Below, in pieces: positions 1-8,421 of a stretch of 64,000 nt of DNA. How positions within the stretch are numbered: position 1 is the stretch's first letter; the number at the start of each line of letters is the position of its first letter. The notes beneath the pieces were generated by a model, which was given only the letters and a program-made list of their open reading frames with translations, did no database searches and had not been told where the DNA came from. Position numbers and translations under genes: made by a program. This stretch comes from RH-AL1 sp965198485 (lineage in GTDB: Bacteria > Pseudomonadota > Alphaproteobacteria > Rhizobiales > Beijerinckiaceae), in the NCBI GenBank assembly GCA_965198485.1, contig CBDAPQ010000005.1:868001-932000 (forward strand), in the 5' to 3' direction.

Positions 1-450
1 TCGCTTTGCCAGCACCACGCGGCCGAGCGCGACCATGGCCTTGCCGCGCATCGCGTCGCGGATCACGGCAAAGGCGTCCTGGCCGACCTTGTCGTTGGGC
101 AGGAGGTAGTACGGCGCATCGAGGTAGCGCTCGTCGATCTGCGCGCGCGGCACGAAGCGATCGATGTCGATCGTGTGCTGGCTCTCGATGGCGATCGCCT
201 CGAGCTCGTCGTCCTCGACCAGCATGTAGTCGCCCTTGGCGACCTCGTAACCTCGCGCCTTGTCGGCAGAGTCGACCGGGTCACCCGTATGCTCGTCGAC
301 GAGCTGCTGCTTCAGGCGGTGGCCGGTCTGCCGATTGACCTGCTTGAAGGCAACCCTCTCGCCCGACGAGATCGCGCTGTAGACGGCGACGGGGCAGGAG
401 ACCAGGGAGAGCTTGAGGTAGCCCTTCCAGTAGGGACGAGGAGGTGCCAC
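1..450 (-). CDS. ku: Ku protein, NHEJ (partial, C-terminus outside window)
   Basis: Bacterial Ku binds DNA double-strand ends as a homodimer and recruits LigD for non-homologous end joining. The first 150 codons read from a GTG at 450 toward the window edge. The N-terminus WKGYLKLSLVSCPVAVYSA, followed by a Ku-core segment around VDSADKARGYEV and YYLLPNDKVGQDAF, is characteristic of the family. Family members are about 270-300 residues, so roughly the C-terminal half lies outside the window. The GTG was chosen because the family consensus begins with a short M-A-P-(R)-P-x-W-K motif; the frame stays open a little further upstream. No ligD is visible here. Confidence 0.93.
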   Translation of the reverse strand, partial: MAPPRPYWKGYLKLSLVSCPVAVYSAISSGERVAFKQVNRQTGHRLKQQLVDEHTGDPVDSADKARGYEVAKGDYMLVEDDELEAIAIESQHTIDIDRFVPRAQIDERYLDAPYYLLPNDKVGQDAFAVIRDAMRGKAMVALGRVVLAKR

Positions 451-571
451 GGGATACTCACGAACGCAGACGCAACGACGTCCACGTTTGATCGACACCT
501 CTTAAGAGTCAACGAACCTCGAGGCTGCTCTAACGTAAGCGGTTGGCGCCGAAGTTTGGCTAGATGAAGTG

Positions 572-814
572 CTAAGCCGCGTTCGGCATCGTCGATGCCA
601 ACGGGGCTTTCTTGAGAGCGATCAGCGCTTTGGCGTCGCCGACAATCTGCTCCGCACAGTCACGGCAATCCTCCCCGATGCTGCGGCCGTCCATCGAGGG
701 GAACAGCACGTGAAATCGATTGTCGTGCAGCAGGTGCTCGACCACATTTTCCGGTTTGATCCGCCTGGTGAGCAGACGCCGCGCCTCGGCGACAGCCGAC
801 TGCTGACGGCTCAT
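572..814 (-). CDS. small hypothetical protein coupled to the Mrr-like nuclease
   Basis: An 80-residue protein, probably soluble, of no family I recognise; it contains one CxxC (EDCRDCAEQ). Its ATG overlaps the stop of the upstream nuclease gene by 4 bases (ATGA), so the two are probably translationally coupled. That arrangement suggests a partner, antidote or regulatory subunit of the nuclease, but this is inferred from context only. Confidence 0.55.
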   Translation of the reverse strand: MSRQQSAVAEARRLLTRRIKPENVVEHLLHDNRFHVLFPSMDGRSIGEDCRDCAEQIVGDAKALIALKKAPLASTMPNAA

Positions 815-1923
815 TCACTTATGATCTTCCTGTATTCGGACGGGAACCGCTCAACCCGCGCCTCCAACGCTGGAAACTGCGTCTTTCTCTTCGGTGAAGC
901 GTTAACCGTCTCAAGCTCAACAGATTGCTTGCAAGGAAAAAATTCCAAACTTGAAGGCCAGTTGACGTAGAAGTGTGGGTACTCGCAGACATCATCTCCG
1001 ATATCGTCGATTGCGACAATATCCTCAAAGCTCAAGAAGCCTATTACATTCAGCCAAGCTCTTTCATTCTCCGGTAATTGCCTCCAAACATCAAATAAGG
1101 CGCAGCGGTCGATTGACCTGGGATCAGACCATGGGTTCTCCCAGGAAGCGATCTCCTCATCATTATGCGCATTGGCAACATCCCAGCTGACGCCATCCTC
1201 TGCAAAGAAGGCGAAGCATCGCTTATGCTGGAAGCTTAGGCCTAGATGCGTGATCTCTCTCGGCTGGATGATCTGCCAGAGGCGTATTGCAGCATCCCCA
1301 GCGTAAGGATAAGTTTTGTCTTTGATGCTTCTTATTAAGACATAGACGCTAGTGTGATCCTCAAGAATACGCTTGATCTTTCGCTTATTCGTAAGCGCGG
1401 CTGACAAGGCGGTCTTTCTCGAACGCGTCCGGATCGAAGCAGAAAATCCAAAGTAAGAGAAAAGAAGATGATCGTTCTTTGGTTGTAATAACATATCCTC
1501 AAGGGCCGACTTGCCCCATAGGTAAACCTCTGAAATACCCTGCGATCTGCTCCAGGCCCGAATATCGTCAAAACATCTTTTGGAGAAATCGCAAGCCGCT
1601 ATGAAGATGATACCGTCCAGCGTAGGTGCTACATTAGCTATATCGCGAAGATAGCGCGCCAGCTTCAACGGTCCGATTACCCGCTCTCTTTTGCATTGTA
1701 TAAGCCAGGTTCTTGTTTCTTCTGCATCGATTTCGTCTGGCTCAGAGGTAATTCTCTCAAGCCCTCGAACATCGAACCCATCGTCCGTTCCCAGCTTCCC
1801 AGTCGCCTCAAGCTGTTGCCAAGGCCTGAAGTCATACAGCAGCTGCTTAGCAAGATCCTCAAAGCGCCGAGGATCAAGATCTTCAAAATGGAGAGGGTTG
1901 AGCGTCCTCGAAGCCTTTGTCAT
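811..1923 (-). CDS. Mrr-like PD-(D/E)xK restriction endonuclease-type protein
   Basis: A 370-residue protein whose first ~120 residues look like an Mrr-type nuclease domain: an N-terminal FEDLAKQLLYDF helix, then DDGFDVRG (metal-binding Asp) and TWLIQCKRER, which gives the QxK variant of the catalytic D...(E/Q)xK motif. The rest (about 190-370) is unrecognised and may be a target-recognition or sensor domain. Proteins of this type act in type IV restriction or other anti-phage systems. The gene starts at an ATG and overlaps the downstream 80-residue gene by 4 bases. The base composition is lower in GC than its neighbours, which fits horizontal transfer. The function is inferred from the nuclease motif only. 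Confidence 0.72.
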   Translation of the reverse strand: MTKASRTLNPLHFEDLDPRRFEDLAKQLLYDFRPWQQLEATGKLGTDDGFDVRGLERITSEPDEIDAEETRTWLIQCKRERVIGPLKLARYLRDIANVAPTLDGIIFIAACDFSKRCFDDIRAWSRSQGISEVYLWGKSALEDMLLQPKNDHLLFSYFGFSASIRTRSRKTALSAALTNKRKIKRILEDHTSVYVLIRSIKDKTYPYAGDAAIRLWQIIQPREITHLGLSFQHKRCFAFFAEDGVSWDVANAHNDEEIASWENPWSDPRSIDRCALFDVWRQLPENERAWLNVIGFLSFEDIVAIDDIGDDVCEYPHFYVNWPSSLEFFPCKQSVELETVNASPKRKTQFPALEARVERFPSEYRKIISE

Positions 1924-2184
1924 TCGAGCGATGCCGTCGCGATCTCAAGCGTAGGCTTTGCGCCGCGCGCGACACAGCGAGCCCGCTTCAGGTCGGTCGG
2001 TCGCCGGGCCGGCGCGACCGGCCGCGGCAAGACGATCGTCTCAGCCTCTATCAACATCGTCCACCTGCCGCAGCGACCGCTTGCCATCCTCAGTTAAACA
2101 GTCGAGAGCGCCGCTCGCAACGCCAAGCCGCGGCTTCTCAGGGTATTCGGCGCCAGTGGTCTGCCGCGCCACGGGCTAGCGCCA

Positions 2185-2330
2185 TTGAACCCGGCCTATG
2201 TCGACGTGGCGGTGATCCGATGGCAGAGCTTCACGGGGAAGACGGCCGTGCTGGAGGCGACGGGCGAGAGCTTCCTGACGACGGTGGCGGCGAGATCCGC
2301 TGGTTCCGCTTTGTCCGCCACGAAGACCGC
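2185..2330 (+). pseudogene. C-terminal remnant of a ParB-type DNA methylase
   Basis: The frame reads P-A-Y-V-D-V-A-V-I-R-W-Q-S-F-T-G-K followed by AVLEATGESF, which matches the extreme C-terminus of site-specific DNA methyltransferases with a ParB domain (consensus ...YVDVAVRRWQxFTG). Nothing upstream in frame resembles the rest of the enzyme and the frame then runs on without homology. Only about 40 codons survive. It overlaps the next small gene. Confidence 0.55.
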
Positions 2331-2501
2331 GCAGCCTTCGAGGCGCAAGGCTGGGTCTTCGCCGCGGACCTCGGCCCAGTCCAAGGGTGCTACAGCGTCC
2401 TGATGGAGCTGAGAGCGAGAGCGAACAGCGGCAAGGACGTCCATGACAAAGCTTCATCCCGCCTTGCGCTTCGATGTCCCCCGTCTCAGACCAATTGCTG
2501 A
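2220..2501 (+). CDS. small hypothetical protein (RWFRF...GWVFAADLG)
   Basis: A 93-residue frame from an ATG at 2220. The section EIRWFRFVRHEDRAAFEAQG followed by WVFAADLGPVQGCYSVLME looks like a genuine conserved small protein. I do not recognise a named family. It partly overlaps the methylase remnant in another frame, an order that may be ancestral (methylase then small gene). The C-terminal ~25 residues have no conserved look and may be read-through after damage. Confidence 0.45.
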   Translation: MAELHGEDGRAGGDGRELPDDGGGEIRWFRFVRHEDRAAFEAQGWVFAADLGPVQGCYSVLMELRARANSGKDVHDKASSRLALRCPPSQTNC

Positions 2502-2569
2502 CTTGCCTTCGACGTCTAGGCATCGTCTCTCGTCAGTGGTGACCGCGGCCGACGTGCGGAGGCGAGAAG

Positions 2570-4828
2570 ATGCCGGAAGAGCGCGAAGGCGACGCCCGCA
2601 GGAACATCGTCCTGTTCTCGGACGGGACCGGCAACAGCGCCTCCAAACCCTTCAAGACGAACGTCTGGCGCACGTACCAGGCCCTCGACATTTCTTCCCC
2701 GCCGGACGGCGAGAGAGGACAGATAGCCTTCTACAAGGACGGCGTCGGCACGGAGACGTTCAAGCCGCTGGCGCTCCTCTGCGGCGCCTTCGGCTTCGGT
2801 GTCATGCGCGACGTGCGATCGCTTTACACCTACCTATGCCGCAACTACCGGGAAGGCGATCGGATCTACGCCTTCGGGTTCAGCCGAGGCGCGTTCACTA
2901 TCCGCCTCCTGGTCGGCCTCGTCGAGCGCTGCGGCCTCGTCCGAGCGGACGACGAGAACGGCCTCTCCCATGCGGTGGACTCGGCCTACGCGGCCTATCG
3001 GCGGGAATTTCTGACTAAGACTGCGAAGAAGCGCGGGACGATCTACCGCCACCTGCTTGCGCCGCCTGTCTACGTTCCCGGTACCGGGGAACGCCACATC
3101 GAATTGCACCGGCCTGTCGTGCGACCCAACATCCGCTTCCTGGGCCTCTGGGACACGGTGGACGCCTACGGCATGCCCATCGATGAGCTGAAGCAAGCGA
3201 TCGACGAGTGGCTCTGGCCGATGAGCCTGGCGGACCGCAGGCTGTCCCCGATCGTGGAAAGGGCCTTCCACGCGCTGTCCCTCGACGACGAGAGACCCAC
3301 TTTCCGGCCGCTGCTCTGGGACCAGAGCCGGGCCGAGGACGAGAGGCGGATCCAGCAGGTCTGGTTTGCCGGCGTGCACGCCAACGTCGGGGGAGGCTAC
3401 CCAATCGACGACCTCTCCTACGTACCCCTGGTCTGGATGTTGGACCGCGCGAAGGGAGCTGGACTGCGCTTCGACGAGGTCCAGCTAGCGTTCTATCGAG
3501 CCAACCAGAACGTCAACGGCACCGCGTACGATTCCAGATCAGGCGTGGCAGGCTATTACAGGTACGGGCCGCGCAGCCTTGAGAAGCTGTGCAACGATGC
3601 TCGTAATGCGGTCCGGATCGACGAGCCGGCGATCCACGAGAGTGTCTGCGAGCGCATCGCGTGCCGGCAGAGGCGCTACGCTCCGTTGAGCGTGCCGCGC
3701 GCCCTCGCCCTACCGAAACCGGGATCCGACGAGCGAGTGGAGCAGGACCGCACCCTCGTCGATCTGACCTGGGACGCAGTTTTCTGGCGACGCGTCGTGT
3801 ATTTCGCGATCGTCGCGCTCACGCTTGCCATCCTCGTGCTGCCGCTATCCCTGCACCCCGGCGTAGGCGACCGCAGCGCGCTCGTCGGCTTCATGCCGCT
3901 CCCATCGCCGTGGATCGTCCCCTACGTTGAGGCGGCGGTCTTATGGCCCAAGTCGTGTTCCATTCTTGTCGCGCTTCTCGTGGGACTATTCGTTGAGAGC
4001 CGACGGTTGCAACGGTGGATCGAGGACAGGAGCGACATGGCTTGGTCCGTTTTGAAGGGTAGACCCCCACCGGTCCAACCCACCGGGACGATGGATCGCC
4101 TTGTTCGGCGGCTGCGCATGTCGCCGACGGCCGGCGGTTTCGCCCGCAGGTACGAGGAGAGCTTGCCCGTCCTACTGGGACCCTTGCTGCTTGGCCTCAC
4201 GATCGCCATCCTCTCGCTGGGACCTGTCCTGTTTATGGAGCTCCGCGACGGTGCGTTGCATCTTGCGCTGCTGACGTCGCTGGCGGCGACCGCCTTCGTG
4301 TCCTTGAAGAACGCTCGCTTCCGCAACGACATCTTGTGTCGCCTCCGGGAAGACGATCTCGAGCCGGCCGGACCACCGGAAGGCCGATGGACGTGCACGG
4401 CGGAAGACTGGCAGGCCTTCAAAACAAGAGCGGCGTCGAAGCGGTACCCGGACGGGCGTACCGTGCTCGAGATTTATTACGGGCCCCTCCTGCTCCCCAA
4501 CAAGGTAACCTCCGCGGTATGCCTGGGCGCGCTGATCGCGACCAGCGGGCGCGAACTGGCTTTGTGCTACGATGGCTTTGCCTGCGCTGCGTTCCACGCC
4601 TCGGCGATCCTGGGGGTGCTTTATGCGGTCACCGAGGTCGTGCACTGCATGGTTCTCGGCCGAATTCTGGCGTTGTCGCAGGTGCCCCCGCAAACGATCA
4701 GGCTCGCTAACTGGGTGTGGCGGGTGAAGACCGCCCTGCTCGCCGCGTCGGGATCCGGCATCTTCTTCTACAGCCTGCTGCATGCCGTCGGCCTGCGCGT
4801 GAGACCCACGGCTGCCGCCCGCTTCTAG
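2570..4828 (+). CDS. DUF2235 (Tle1-like) alpha/beta-hydrolase with membrane segments
   Basis: A 752-residue protein. Residues ~10-400 form a DUF2235 domain, the fold of T6SS phospholipase effectors of the Tle1 type: an N-terminal NIVLFSDGTGNS, the nucleophile elbow GFSRGA with Ser105, an acidic motif FLGLWDTVDAYG and the catalytic-histidine region QVWFAGVHANVGGGY. From ~410 onward there are several hydrophobic stretches (VVYFAIVALTLAILVLPL, LLLGLTIAILSLGPVLF and two near the C-terminus), so it is probably a membrane-anchored lipase or esterase. No T6SS, VgrG or immunity gene is next to it, so a housekeeping or defence role is as likely as an effector role. The start is an ATG after GGCGAGAAG. 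Confidence 0.85.
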   Translation: MPEEREGDARRNIVLFSDGTGNSASKPFKTNVWRTYQALDISSPPDGERGQIAFYKDGVGTETFKPLALLCGAFGFGVMRDVRSLYTYLCRNYREGDRIYAFGFSRGAFTIRLLVGLVERCGLVRADDENGLSHAVDSAYAAYRREFLTKTAKKRGTIYRHLLAPPVYVPGTGERHIELHRPVVRPNIRFLGLWDTVDAYGMPIDELKQAIDEWLWPMSLADRRLSPIVERAFHALSLDDERPTFRPLLWDQSRAEDERRIQQVWFAGVHANVGGGYPIDDLSYVPLVWMLDRAKGAGLRFDEVQLAFYRANQNVNGTAYDSRSGVAGYYRYGPRSLEKLCNDARNAVRIDEPAIHESVCERIACRQRRYAPLSVPRALALPKPGSDERVEQDRTLVDLTWDAVFWRRVVYFAIVALTLAILVLPLSLHPGVGDRSALVGFMPLPSPWIVPYVEAAVLWPKSCSILVALLVGLFVESRRLQRWIEDRSDMAWSVLKGRPPPVQPTGTMDRLVRRLRMSPTAGGFARRYEESLPVLLGPLLLGLTIAILSLGPVLFMELRDGALHLALLTSLAATAFVSLKNARFRNDILCRLREDDLEPAGPPEGRWTCTAEDWQAFKTRAASKRYPDGRTVLEIYYGPLLLPNKVTSAVCLGALIATSGRELALCYDGFACAAFHASAILGVLYAVTEVVHCMVLGRILALSQVPPQTIRLANWVWRVKTALLAASGSGIFFYSLLHAVGLRVRPTAAARF

Positions 4829-5087
4829 CCTCGGCCTTCCCGGCGTCGGCATCGACGGACGCGTCCCTCGACGCCTGACAACTATGTCCTCCGCCCAGAG
4901 TTTACTGATTTAGCTGTCGCCGCCGACGATTGGGTTGACGTCCGGCTGACAAATCCTGATGCCAAGGGATGCTCCGGACACAGAACCAAAAAACTTCGAT
5001 CGACACCCAGCGACAGTCATGGAGCTGCAAGGCCGATCGAAGGGCAATTGGGTGCCAAATTCGAGGCAAATCACCGAGTTCGCACCA
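4829..5087. other. gene-poor spacer
   Basis: No coding potential, repeat or regulatory site that I can support was seen here. It separates the convergent DUF2235 and DUF3489 genes. Confidence 0.4.
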
Positions 5088-5546
5088 TCAAGCCACGATG
5101 CGGTAGACGCGTCCTCGACCCTCGATCGGCTCGGACCCGACCTGCAAGCCAAGCCTCTTCTTGAGCGCTCCGGCGATGGCTCCGCGGACCGTGTGCGGCT
5201 GCCAGCCGAAGGCAGCGACGATCTCCTCGGTGCTGGCACCCTCCGTCGCTTCGAGCATCGCGACGAGCTGCGCCTGCTTCGTCCCGGCGCGGCCCTGCGA
5301 CGGCTTTGTCTCCGCTGAAGCCATGGGCCTAATTGCGAGGCCGAGCGCCAGGCGACCCTCGTCGCCGATGACGAGGGTCTGCTTGCCTGGCAGGCCGACG
5401 TTGATGGCAAGGCCCTTGGCCAGCAGAGCGTCGCAGACCTTGTTGACGGCGCCGCCGCGGATGTGCGCCGGCAGAGGCAGGATAGCGCCGTCAGGGCGTG
5501 CTGCAGCCGCGGTGAGAACAGCGGTCTGGGTGTCGGTGATCTTCAT
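5088..5546 (-). CDS. DUF3489 domain-containing protein (intact copy)
   Basis: A 152-residue protein beginning MKITDTQTAVLTAAAARPDG. The C-terminal half carries the DUF3489 signature: TKQAQLVAMLEATEGAS, EIVAAFGWQPHTVRGAI and LGLQVGSEPIEGRGRVY. It resembles a winged-helix DNA-binding module, but the role is unknown. This is the only complete copy in the window; fragments of the same gene lie at 8266-8421, 17855-18135 and 24435-24511, so the family has been copied and broken repeatedly here. Confidence 0.88.
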   Translation of the reverse strand: MKITDTQTAVLTAAAARPDGAILPLPAHIRGGAVNKVCDALLAKGLAINVGLPGKQTLVIGDEGRLALGLAIRPMASAETKPSQGRAGTKQAQLVAMLEATEGASTEEIVAAFGWQPHTVRGAIAGALKKRLGLQVGSEPIEGRGRVYRIVA

Positions 5547-5751
5547 CGTGGATCTCCAGCGTTTCGCCCGCTGGGCGGCGGGTCACTGGATGTAGGTTCG
5601 CAGTCGCGCGCCCGCGGCTGGAACCTGCCCGCGACGGTCTCGGCGACCGCATCGCCGCATCACACACGCTCTTTCCAAGCCGCGATGCAAGCGATCTTGA
5701 GGCGGTGAAGGACATCACCGTTTCTTCTCACCAAGACCACAGCGCACGCCA

Positions 5752-6411
5752 TCAGAAGGCGGCGCGGGTCAAGGCGCGCATGACGGTTTGCGGATGCCAC
5801 CGTCCGCCGGATGGTGTCGCAAAGCCCAGCGTCGTCAGCTCGGCCGCGATCGCCCGCGAGGACAGCCCGCGCAGCTTCATGTCGGCAAGCAGCGGCGCCA
5901 GGCTCATCGCCTGCTCCAGCGCTGCAGCCTTGTTCTGGACCGACAGGTGCTCGGCCCCGTATCGTCCCAACTTCACGCCTCGCGCCTTTGCGGCCTGCAG
6001 CGCATCCTTGGTACGAGCCGAGATCATCCGGCGCTCCTTCTCCGCGAGGGCGGCATAGAGGTGCAGCATGAAAGAGTCGGCATCTGTGCCCAGCTCCGCC
6101 GCGATGAACGGCACCCTCGAGGCCATCAGTCCAGCGATGAAGGCGACGTCGCGCGAGAGCCGATCGAGCTTGGCGACGACAATGGAGCAGCGAGCCTTCT
6201 TTGCAGCCGCCAGGGCTGACGCGAGCTGCGGCCGGCGCTCCAGCGCATCGGCGCCCTTGCCCGTCTCGACCTCGACGAACTCGCCGACAATCCCGAGACC
6301 CTCGCGCTCGCAGAACTCGGCGATGGCACGACGCTGCGCTTCCAAGCCCAAGCCGGAGCGGCCTTGCCGAGCGGTCGACACACGGATGTAGGCAATTGCC
6401 GCTCCAGCCAA
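5752..6411 (-). CDS. serine recombinase (resolvase/invertase family), left copy
   Basis: A 219-residue small serine recombinase. The catalytic serine is Ser12 in AYIRVSTARQG; KLDRLSRDVAFIAGLM and EKERRMISARTKDAL are the family's arginine-rich and E-helix motifs. The C-terminus (GRWHPQTVMRALTR) is a short HTH region. It is nearly identical to the recombinase at 51803-52471, which lies in the opposite orientation, and the ~90 bp upstream are also shared. Such enzymes resolve cointegrates or invert DNA between paired sites; the inverted layout of the two copies suits inversion. No transposase partner is adjacent. Confidence 0.9.
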   Translation of the reverse strand: MAGAAIAYIRVSTARQGRSGLGLEAQRRAIAEFCEREGLGIVGEFVEVETGKGADALERRPQLASALAAAKKARCSIVVAKLDRLSRDVAFIAGLMASRVPFIAAELGTDADSFMLHLYAALAEKERRMISARTKDALQAAKARGVKLGRYGAEHLSVQNKAAALEQAMSLAPLLADMKLRGLSSRAIAAELTTLGFATPSGGRWHPQTVMRALTRAAF

Positions 6412-6660
6412 TTGAAGCTCCCAACAGCGTTTCGAGATATTTCACGGGCCTTCGCTCACGCCCGCTAAGACACGCTCGTTTCAACGAGCGATGCAAGCGC
6501 CTGGGTAATCGAGCGCCAAATGCCGACAGGCGCCGACCGCTCCGGCCGATTGATCGCTCCCAATCGCGTTTCGAGATATTTCACGGGTTTTCGCTGATCG
6601 CCGCACAGGCACGCTCTACTCGATTGGCGATGCGAACTGGCGGGTAATCGACATCCTAAG
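6412..6660. repeat. tandem ~105-bp repeat upstream of the recombinase (possible res sites)
   Basis: Two units begin with CGTTTCGAGATATTTCACGG (near 6429 and 6567), run through related central parts and end in GCGGGTAATCGA or TGGGTAATCGA. The second recombinase copy carries the same CCGTGAAATATCTCGAAACG box at about 51768-51788, just before its start codon. Position next to a serine recombinase and tandem units separated by about 140 bp resemble resolvase binding sites. The function is inferred. Confidence 0.5.
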
Positions 6661-6725
6661 ACGTCAATTGGCCCGTTTAGGACCGCCTGATTGGAGGGCA
6701 AACCATGTTTACCGCTTAAATCATC

Positions 6726-6885
6726 CCCGCTCGAAGGTTGATTTGAGTTGATGTGAGTTTCCGCGCAGAGGGGAAAACCCTCTTTGGGGTGTCAAATCAA
6801 CCTGCGCGCGGGCCCAAAATCAACCTGCGCGGAGGGGCAGGCGGGAGCAGACACTCGCGGACGCTCGTTTGCCAGTGACACTGCG
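6726..6885. repeat. recombinase-linked hairpin repeat, left copy
   Basis: About 150 bp that recur inverted at 51462-51610 and in part at 19562-19620. The core is AAGGTTGATTTGAGTTGAT, then CCGCGCAGAGGGGAAAACCC, which contains the hairpin AGAGGG-gaaaa-CCCTCT. Two direct repeats of AATCAACCTGCGCG follow, in inverted relation to the first TTGATT box. It contains no gene. The mixture of short direct repeats and a hairpin resembles an iteron, origin or recombination-site array, but no replication gene is in the window. Confidence 0.6.
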
Positions 6886-7133
6886 GCTCTGTCGTTCGCC
6901 ACGACGATCGCCTAGCGGTGGCTAAAGCCGGCAAGGTCCGAAACCTCGCTCCCGCCTGGGTCACCGACACGAAGGTCACCTGATGCCGGCGAACACTTCG
7001 ACCAGCCTGGTGAAGTCGAACCGCCGTGGCCGTTACCGAGCCTGGAACACGCATCGCGGCCTGCAGAATGCTGCTGCTGTTACCCATTCCATCAGAACGC
7101 TGTGGCAGCCGTGGACCGGACCGGGACGCCGGC

Positions 7134-7346
7134 ATGCCCCAGTATATCCTGCAGGTCGGCGACCTGCCGCCGGCCTACGTCACCGCGAACGACCCGAAGG
7201 CCGCGGCGGCCATAGCCGTCGACAGCGTCGGCGCGGACTTCCGCGACGAGACAGAGGGCCACAACCTGACGGTGACGCTCAAGGACCCGGAAGGGAACGA
7301 CCTCCTGGGAGGCATCACCGTGGCCGCCATCGTCGCCCGGCCTTAG
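7134..7346 (+). CDS. 70-residue hypothetical protein
   Basis: Starts at ATG 7134 (MPQYILQVGDLPPAY) and ends at TAG 7346. The composition is acidic and soluble with a compact alpha/beta look (DPKAAAAIAVDSVGADF, LTVTLKDPEGNDLLGG). I do not recognise a family. A longer in-frame extension to 7026 exists but has no coding appearance. Confidence 0.55.
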   Translation: MPQYILQVGDLPPAYVTANDPKAAAAIAVDSVGADFRDETEGHNLTVTLKDPEGNDLLGGITVAAIVARP

Positions 7347-7457
7347 CTCTAGCTAAATGGTCCTGGTAGTGGTTCGAGGTGGAAACTGATGCAGCTCGGC
7401 GCTTCCATGCGCACCAGCTCGAGCATCACGGCGCGTAGTCGGCTTTCGGCGCAGTAG

Positions 7458-7826
7458 AACGATCCCATAGCACTGGAGCGTAGGACCATCGCCAGCGAAG
7501 CGAAAGACAGCGCCAAGCACCCTACGACGCCCGATGGTCGCTACTTCGTCGTCCGCGGTCGGCTTTGGCGGACATCGAACCCGTCGCTTGCTTTGGAGCA
7601 TCGTGGCGAGCTCGTCCGTGAGTTGATGAAGGCGCGTCGTGCGGTGCGCGATGCCCGTGGCAGCCTCGAGAAGCTGGTCGAGGCACGCGCCGCGGTGGAT
7701 GCCGCCAAGGTAGCTCTCGGCGAGCGCGGGGCGCCCTGGTGGACGGACGGCGCGCCCGACTACAATCGTAAGATGGCTCGCTCTACGCCTTACGCCGAAT
7801 GGTTCGAGCGGGTGTCCAAGTCATGA
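7458..7826 (+). CDS. small conserved hypothetical protein, start uncertain
   Basis: The conserved-looking frame begins before the TTG at 7593: DGRYFVVRGRLWRTSNPSL precedes LVRELMKARRAVRDA, AAVDAAKVALGERG and WWTDGAPDYNRKMARSTPYA. I recall small proteins of this pattern in Methylobacterium but know no function. The frame opens after a TAG at 7455 and has no ATG or GTG in the upstream part, so either a rare start is used (CTG 7473) or the 5' end is damaged. It probably encodes an alpha-helical protein of about 110-120 residues. Confidence 0.55.
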   Translation, partial: NDPIALERRTIASEAKDSAKHPTTPDGRYFVVRGRLWRTSNPSLALEHRGELVRELMKARRAVRDARGSLEKLVEARAAVDAAKVALGERGAPWWTDGAPDYNRKMARSTPYAEWFERVSKS

Positions 7827-8047
7827 CGTGAGCGCCGGTAAGTGGGCTCTTCTCGGTGGCCGGCGAAATCCAGGTCAAGGCCGCACACCGCAGTGAGCAG
7901 ATGCTTGAGGATGCTCTCGGACTCGGCGAGCTGCCAAGTCTCATCACCCATCTGAACCGCTCGTCTCCTTCTCCGGGCTTGGTATACCGTTCTCGGCAGG
8001 TTGCGCAGAGCGCCGAAACGGTCGCGGAAAGCGGCCGCAAGATTCAC
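7790..8047 (-). CDS. possible small hypothetical protein
   Basis: An 85-residue frame with a plausible central part (MGDETWQLAESESILKHLL). It overlaps the convergent gene ending at 7826 by 37 bp. The C-terminus looks like non-coding read-through. Low confidence; the region may hold only a gene remnant. Confidence 0.28.
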   Translation of the reverse strand: MNLAAAFRDRFGALRNLPRTVYQARRRRRAVQMGDETWQLAESESILKHLLTAVCGLDLDFAGHREEPTYRRSRHDLDTRSNHSA

Positions 8048-8091
8048 GGAATGCTCGCGACGTTCATGATGCCATCATAGGGATCTTCCTT

Positions 8092-8145
8092 GGGACGCAG
8101 GCCGGCACCGAAGTCCGCCGTGCCCGTGGCGTGCCTTTCGCGGTA
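8092..8145. repeat. short fragment of the saccharopine-dehydrogenase-like gene
   Basis: About 50 bp here match, with several changes, the stretch at 10812-10862 inside the saccharopine-dehydrogenase-like gene; both share GGCCGGCACCGAAGTC. It has no reading frame of its own. It is debris from the same rearrangements that produced the other duplicated fragments. Confidence 0.5.
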
Positions 8146-8265
8146 AATTGCCGCGATTTTGGAGCCACTTGGCTAATCCGGTCTGGATCTCTGTCAACTC
8201 GGCCAGGCTTCGATTGCTTTCGGACCTAAAAAGCCTCTTCCAAGCGGGTGCGCCGAGTCGCTCAA

Positions 8266-8421
8266 TCATTCTGCGATGCGGTAGACGCGTCCGCGACCCT
8301 CGATCGCCTCGGACCCGATCTGCAAGCCGAGCCTTTTCTTGAGCGCGCCGACGATCGCTCCGCGGACCGTGTGGGCTGCCAGCCGAAAGGCGGCGACAAT
8401 CGCCTCGGTGCTGGTCGCAGC
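8266..8421 (-). pseudogene. DUF3489 C-terminal fragment
   Basis: The frame reads STEAIVAAFRLAAHTVRGAI then LGLQIGSEAIEGRGRVYRIA, equivalent to the last ~48 residues of the intact protein at 5088-5546. Upstream homology stops abruptly, where a recombinase fragment on the other strand begins. Confidence 0.8.
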
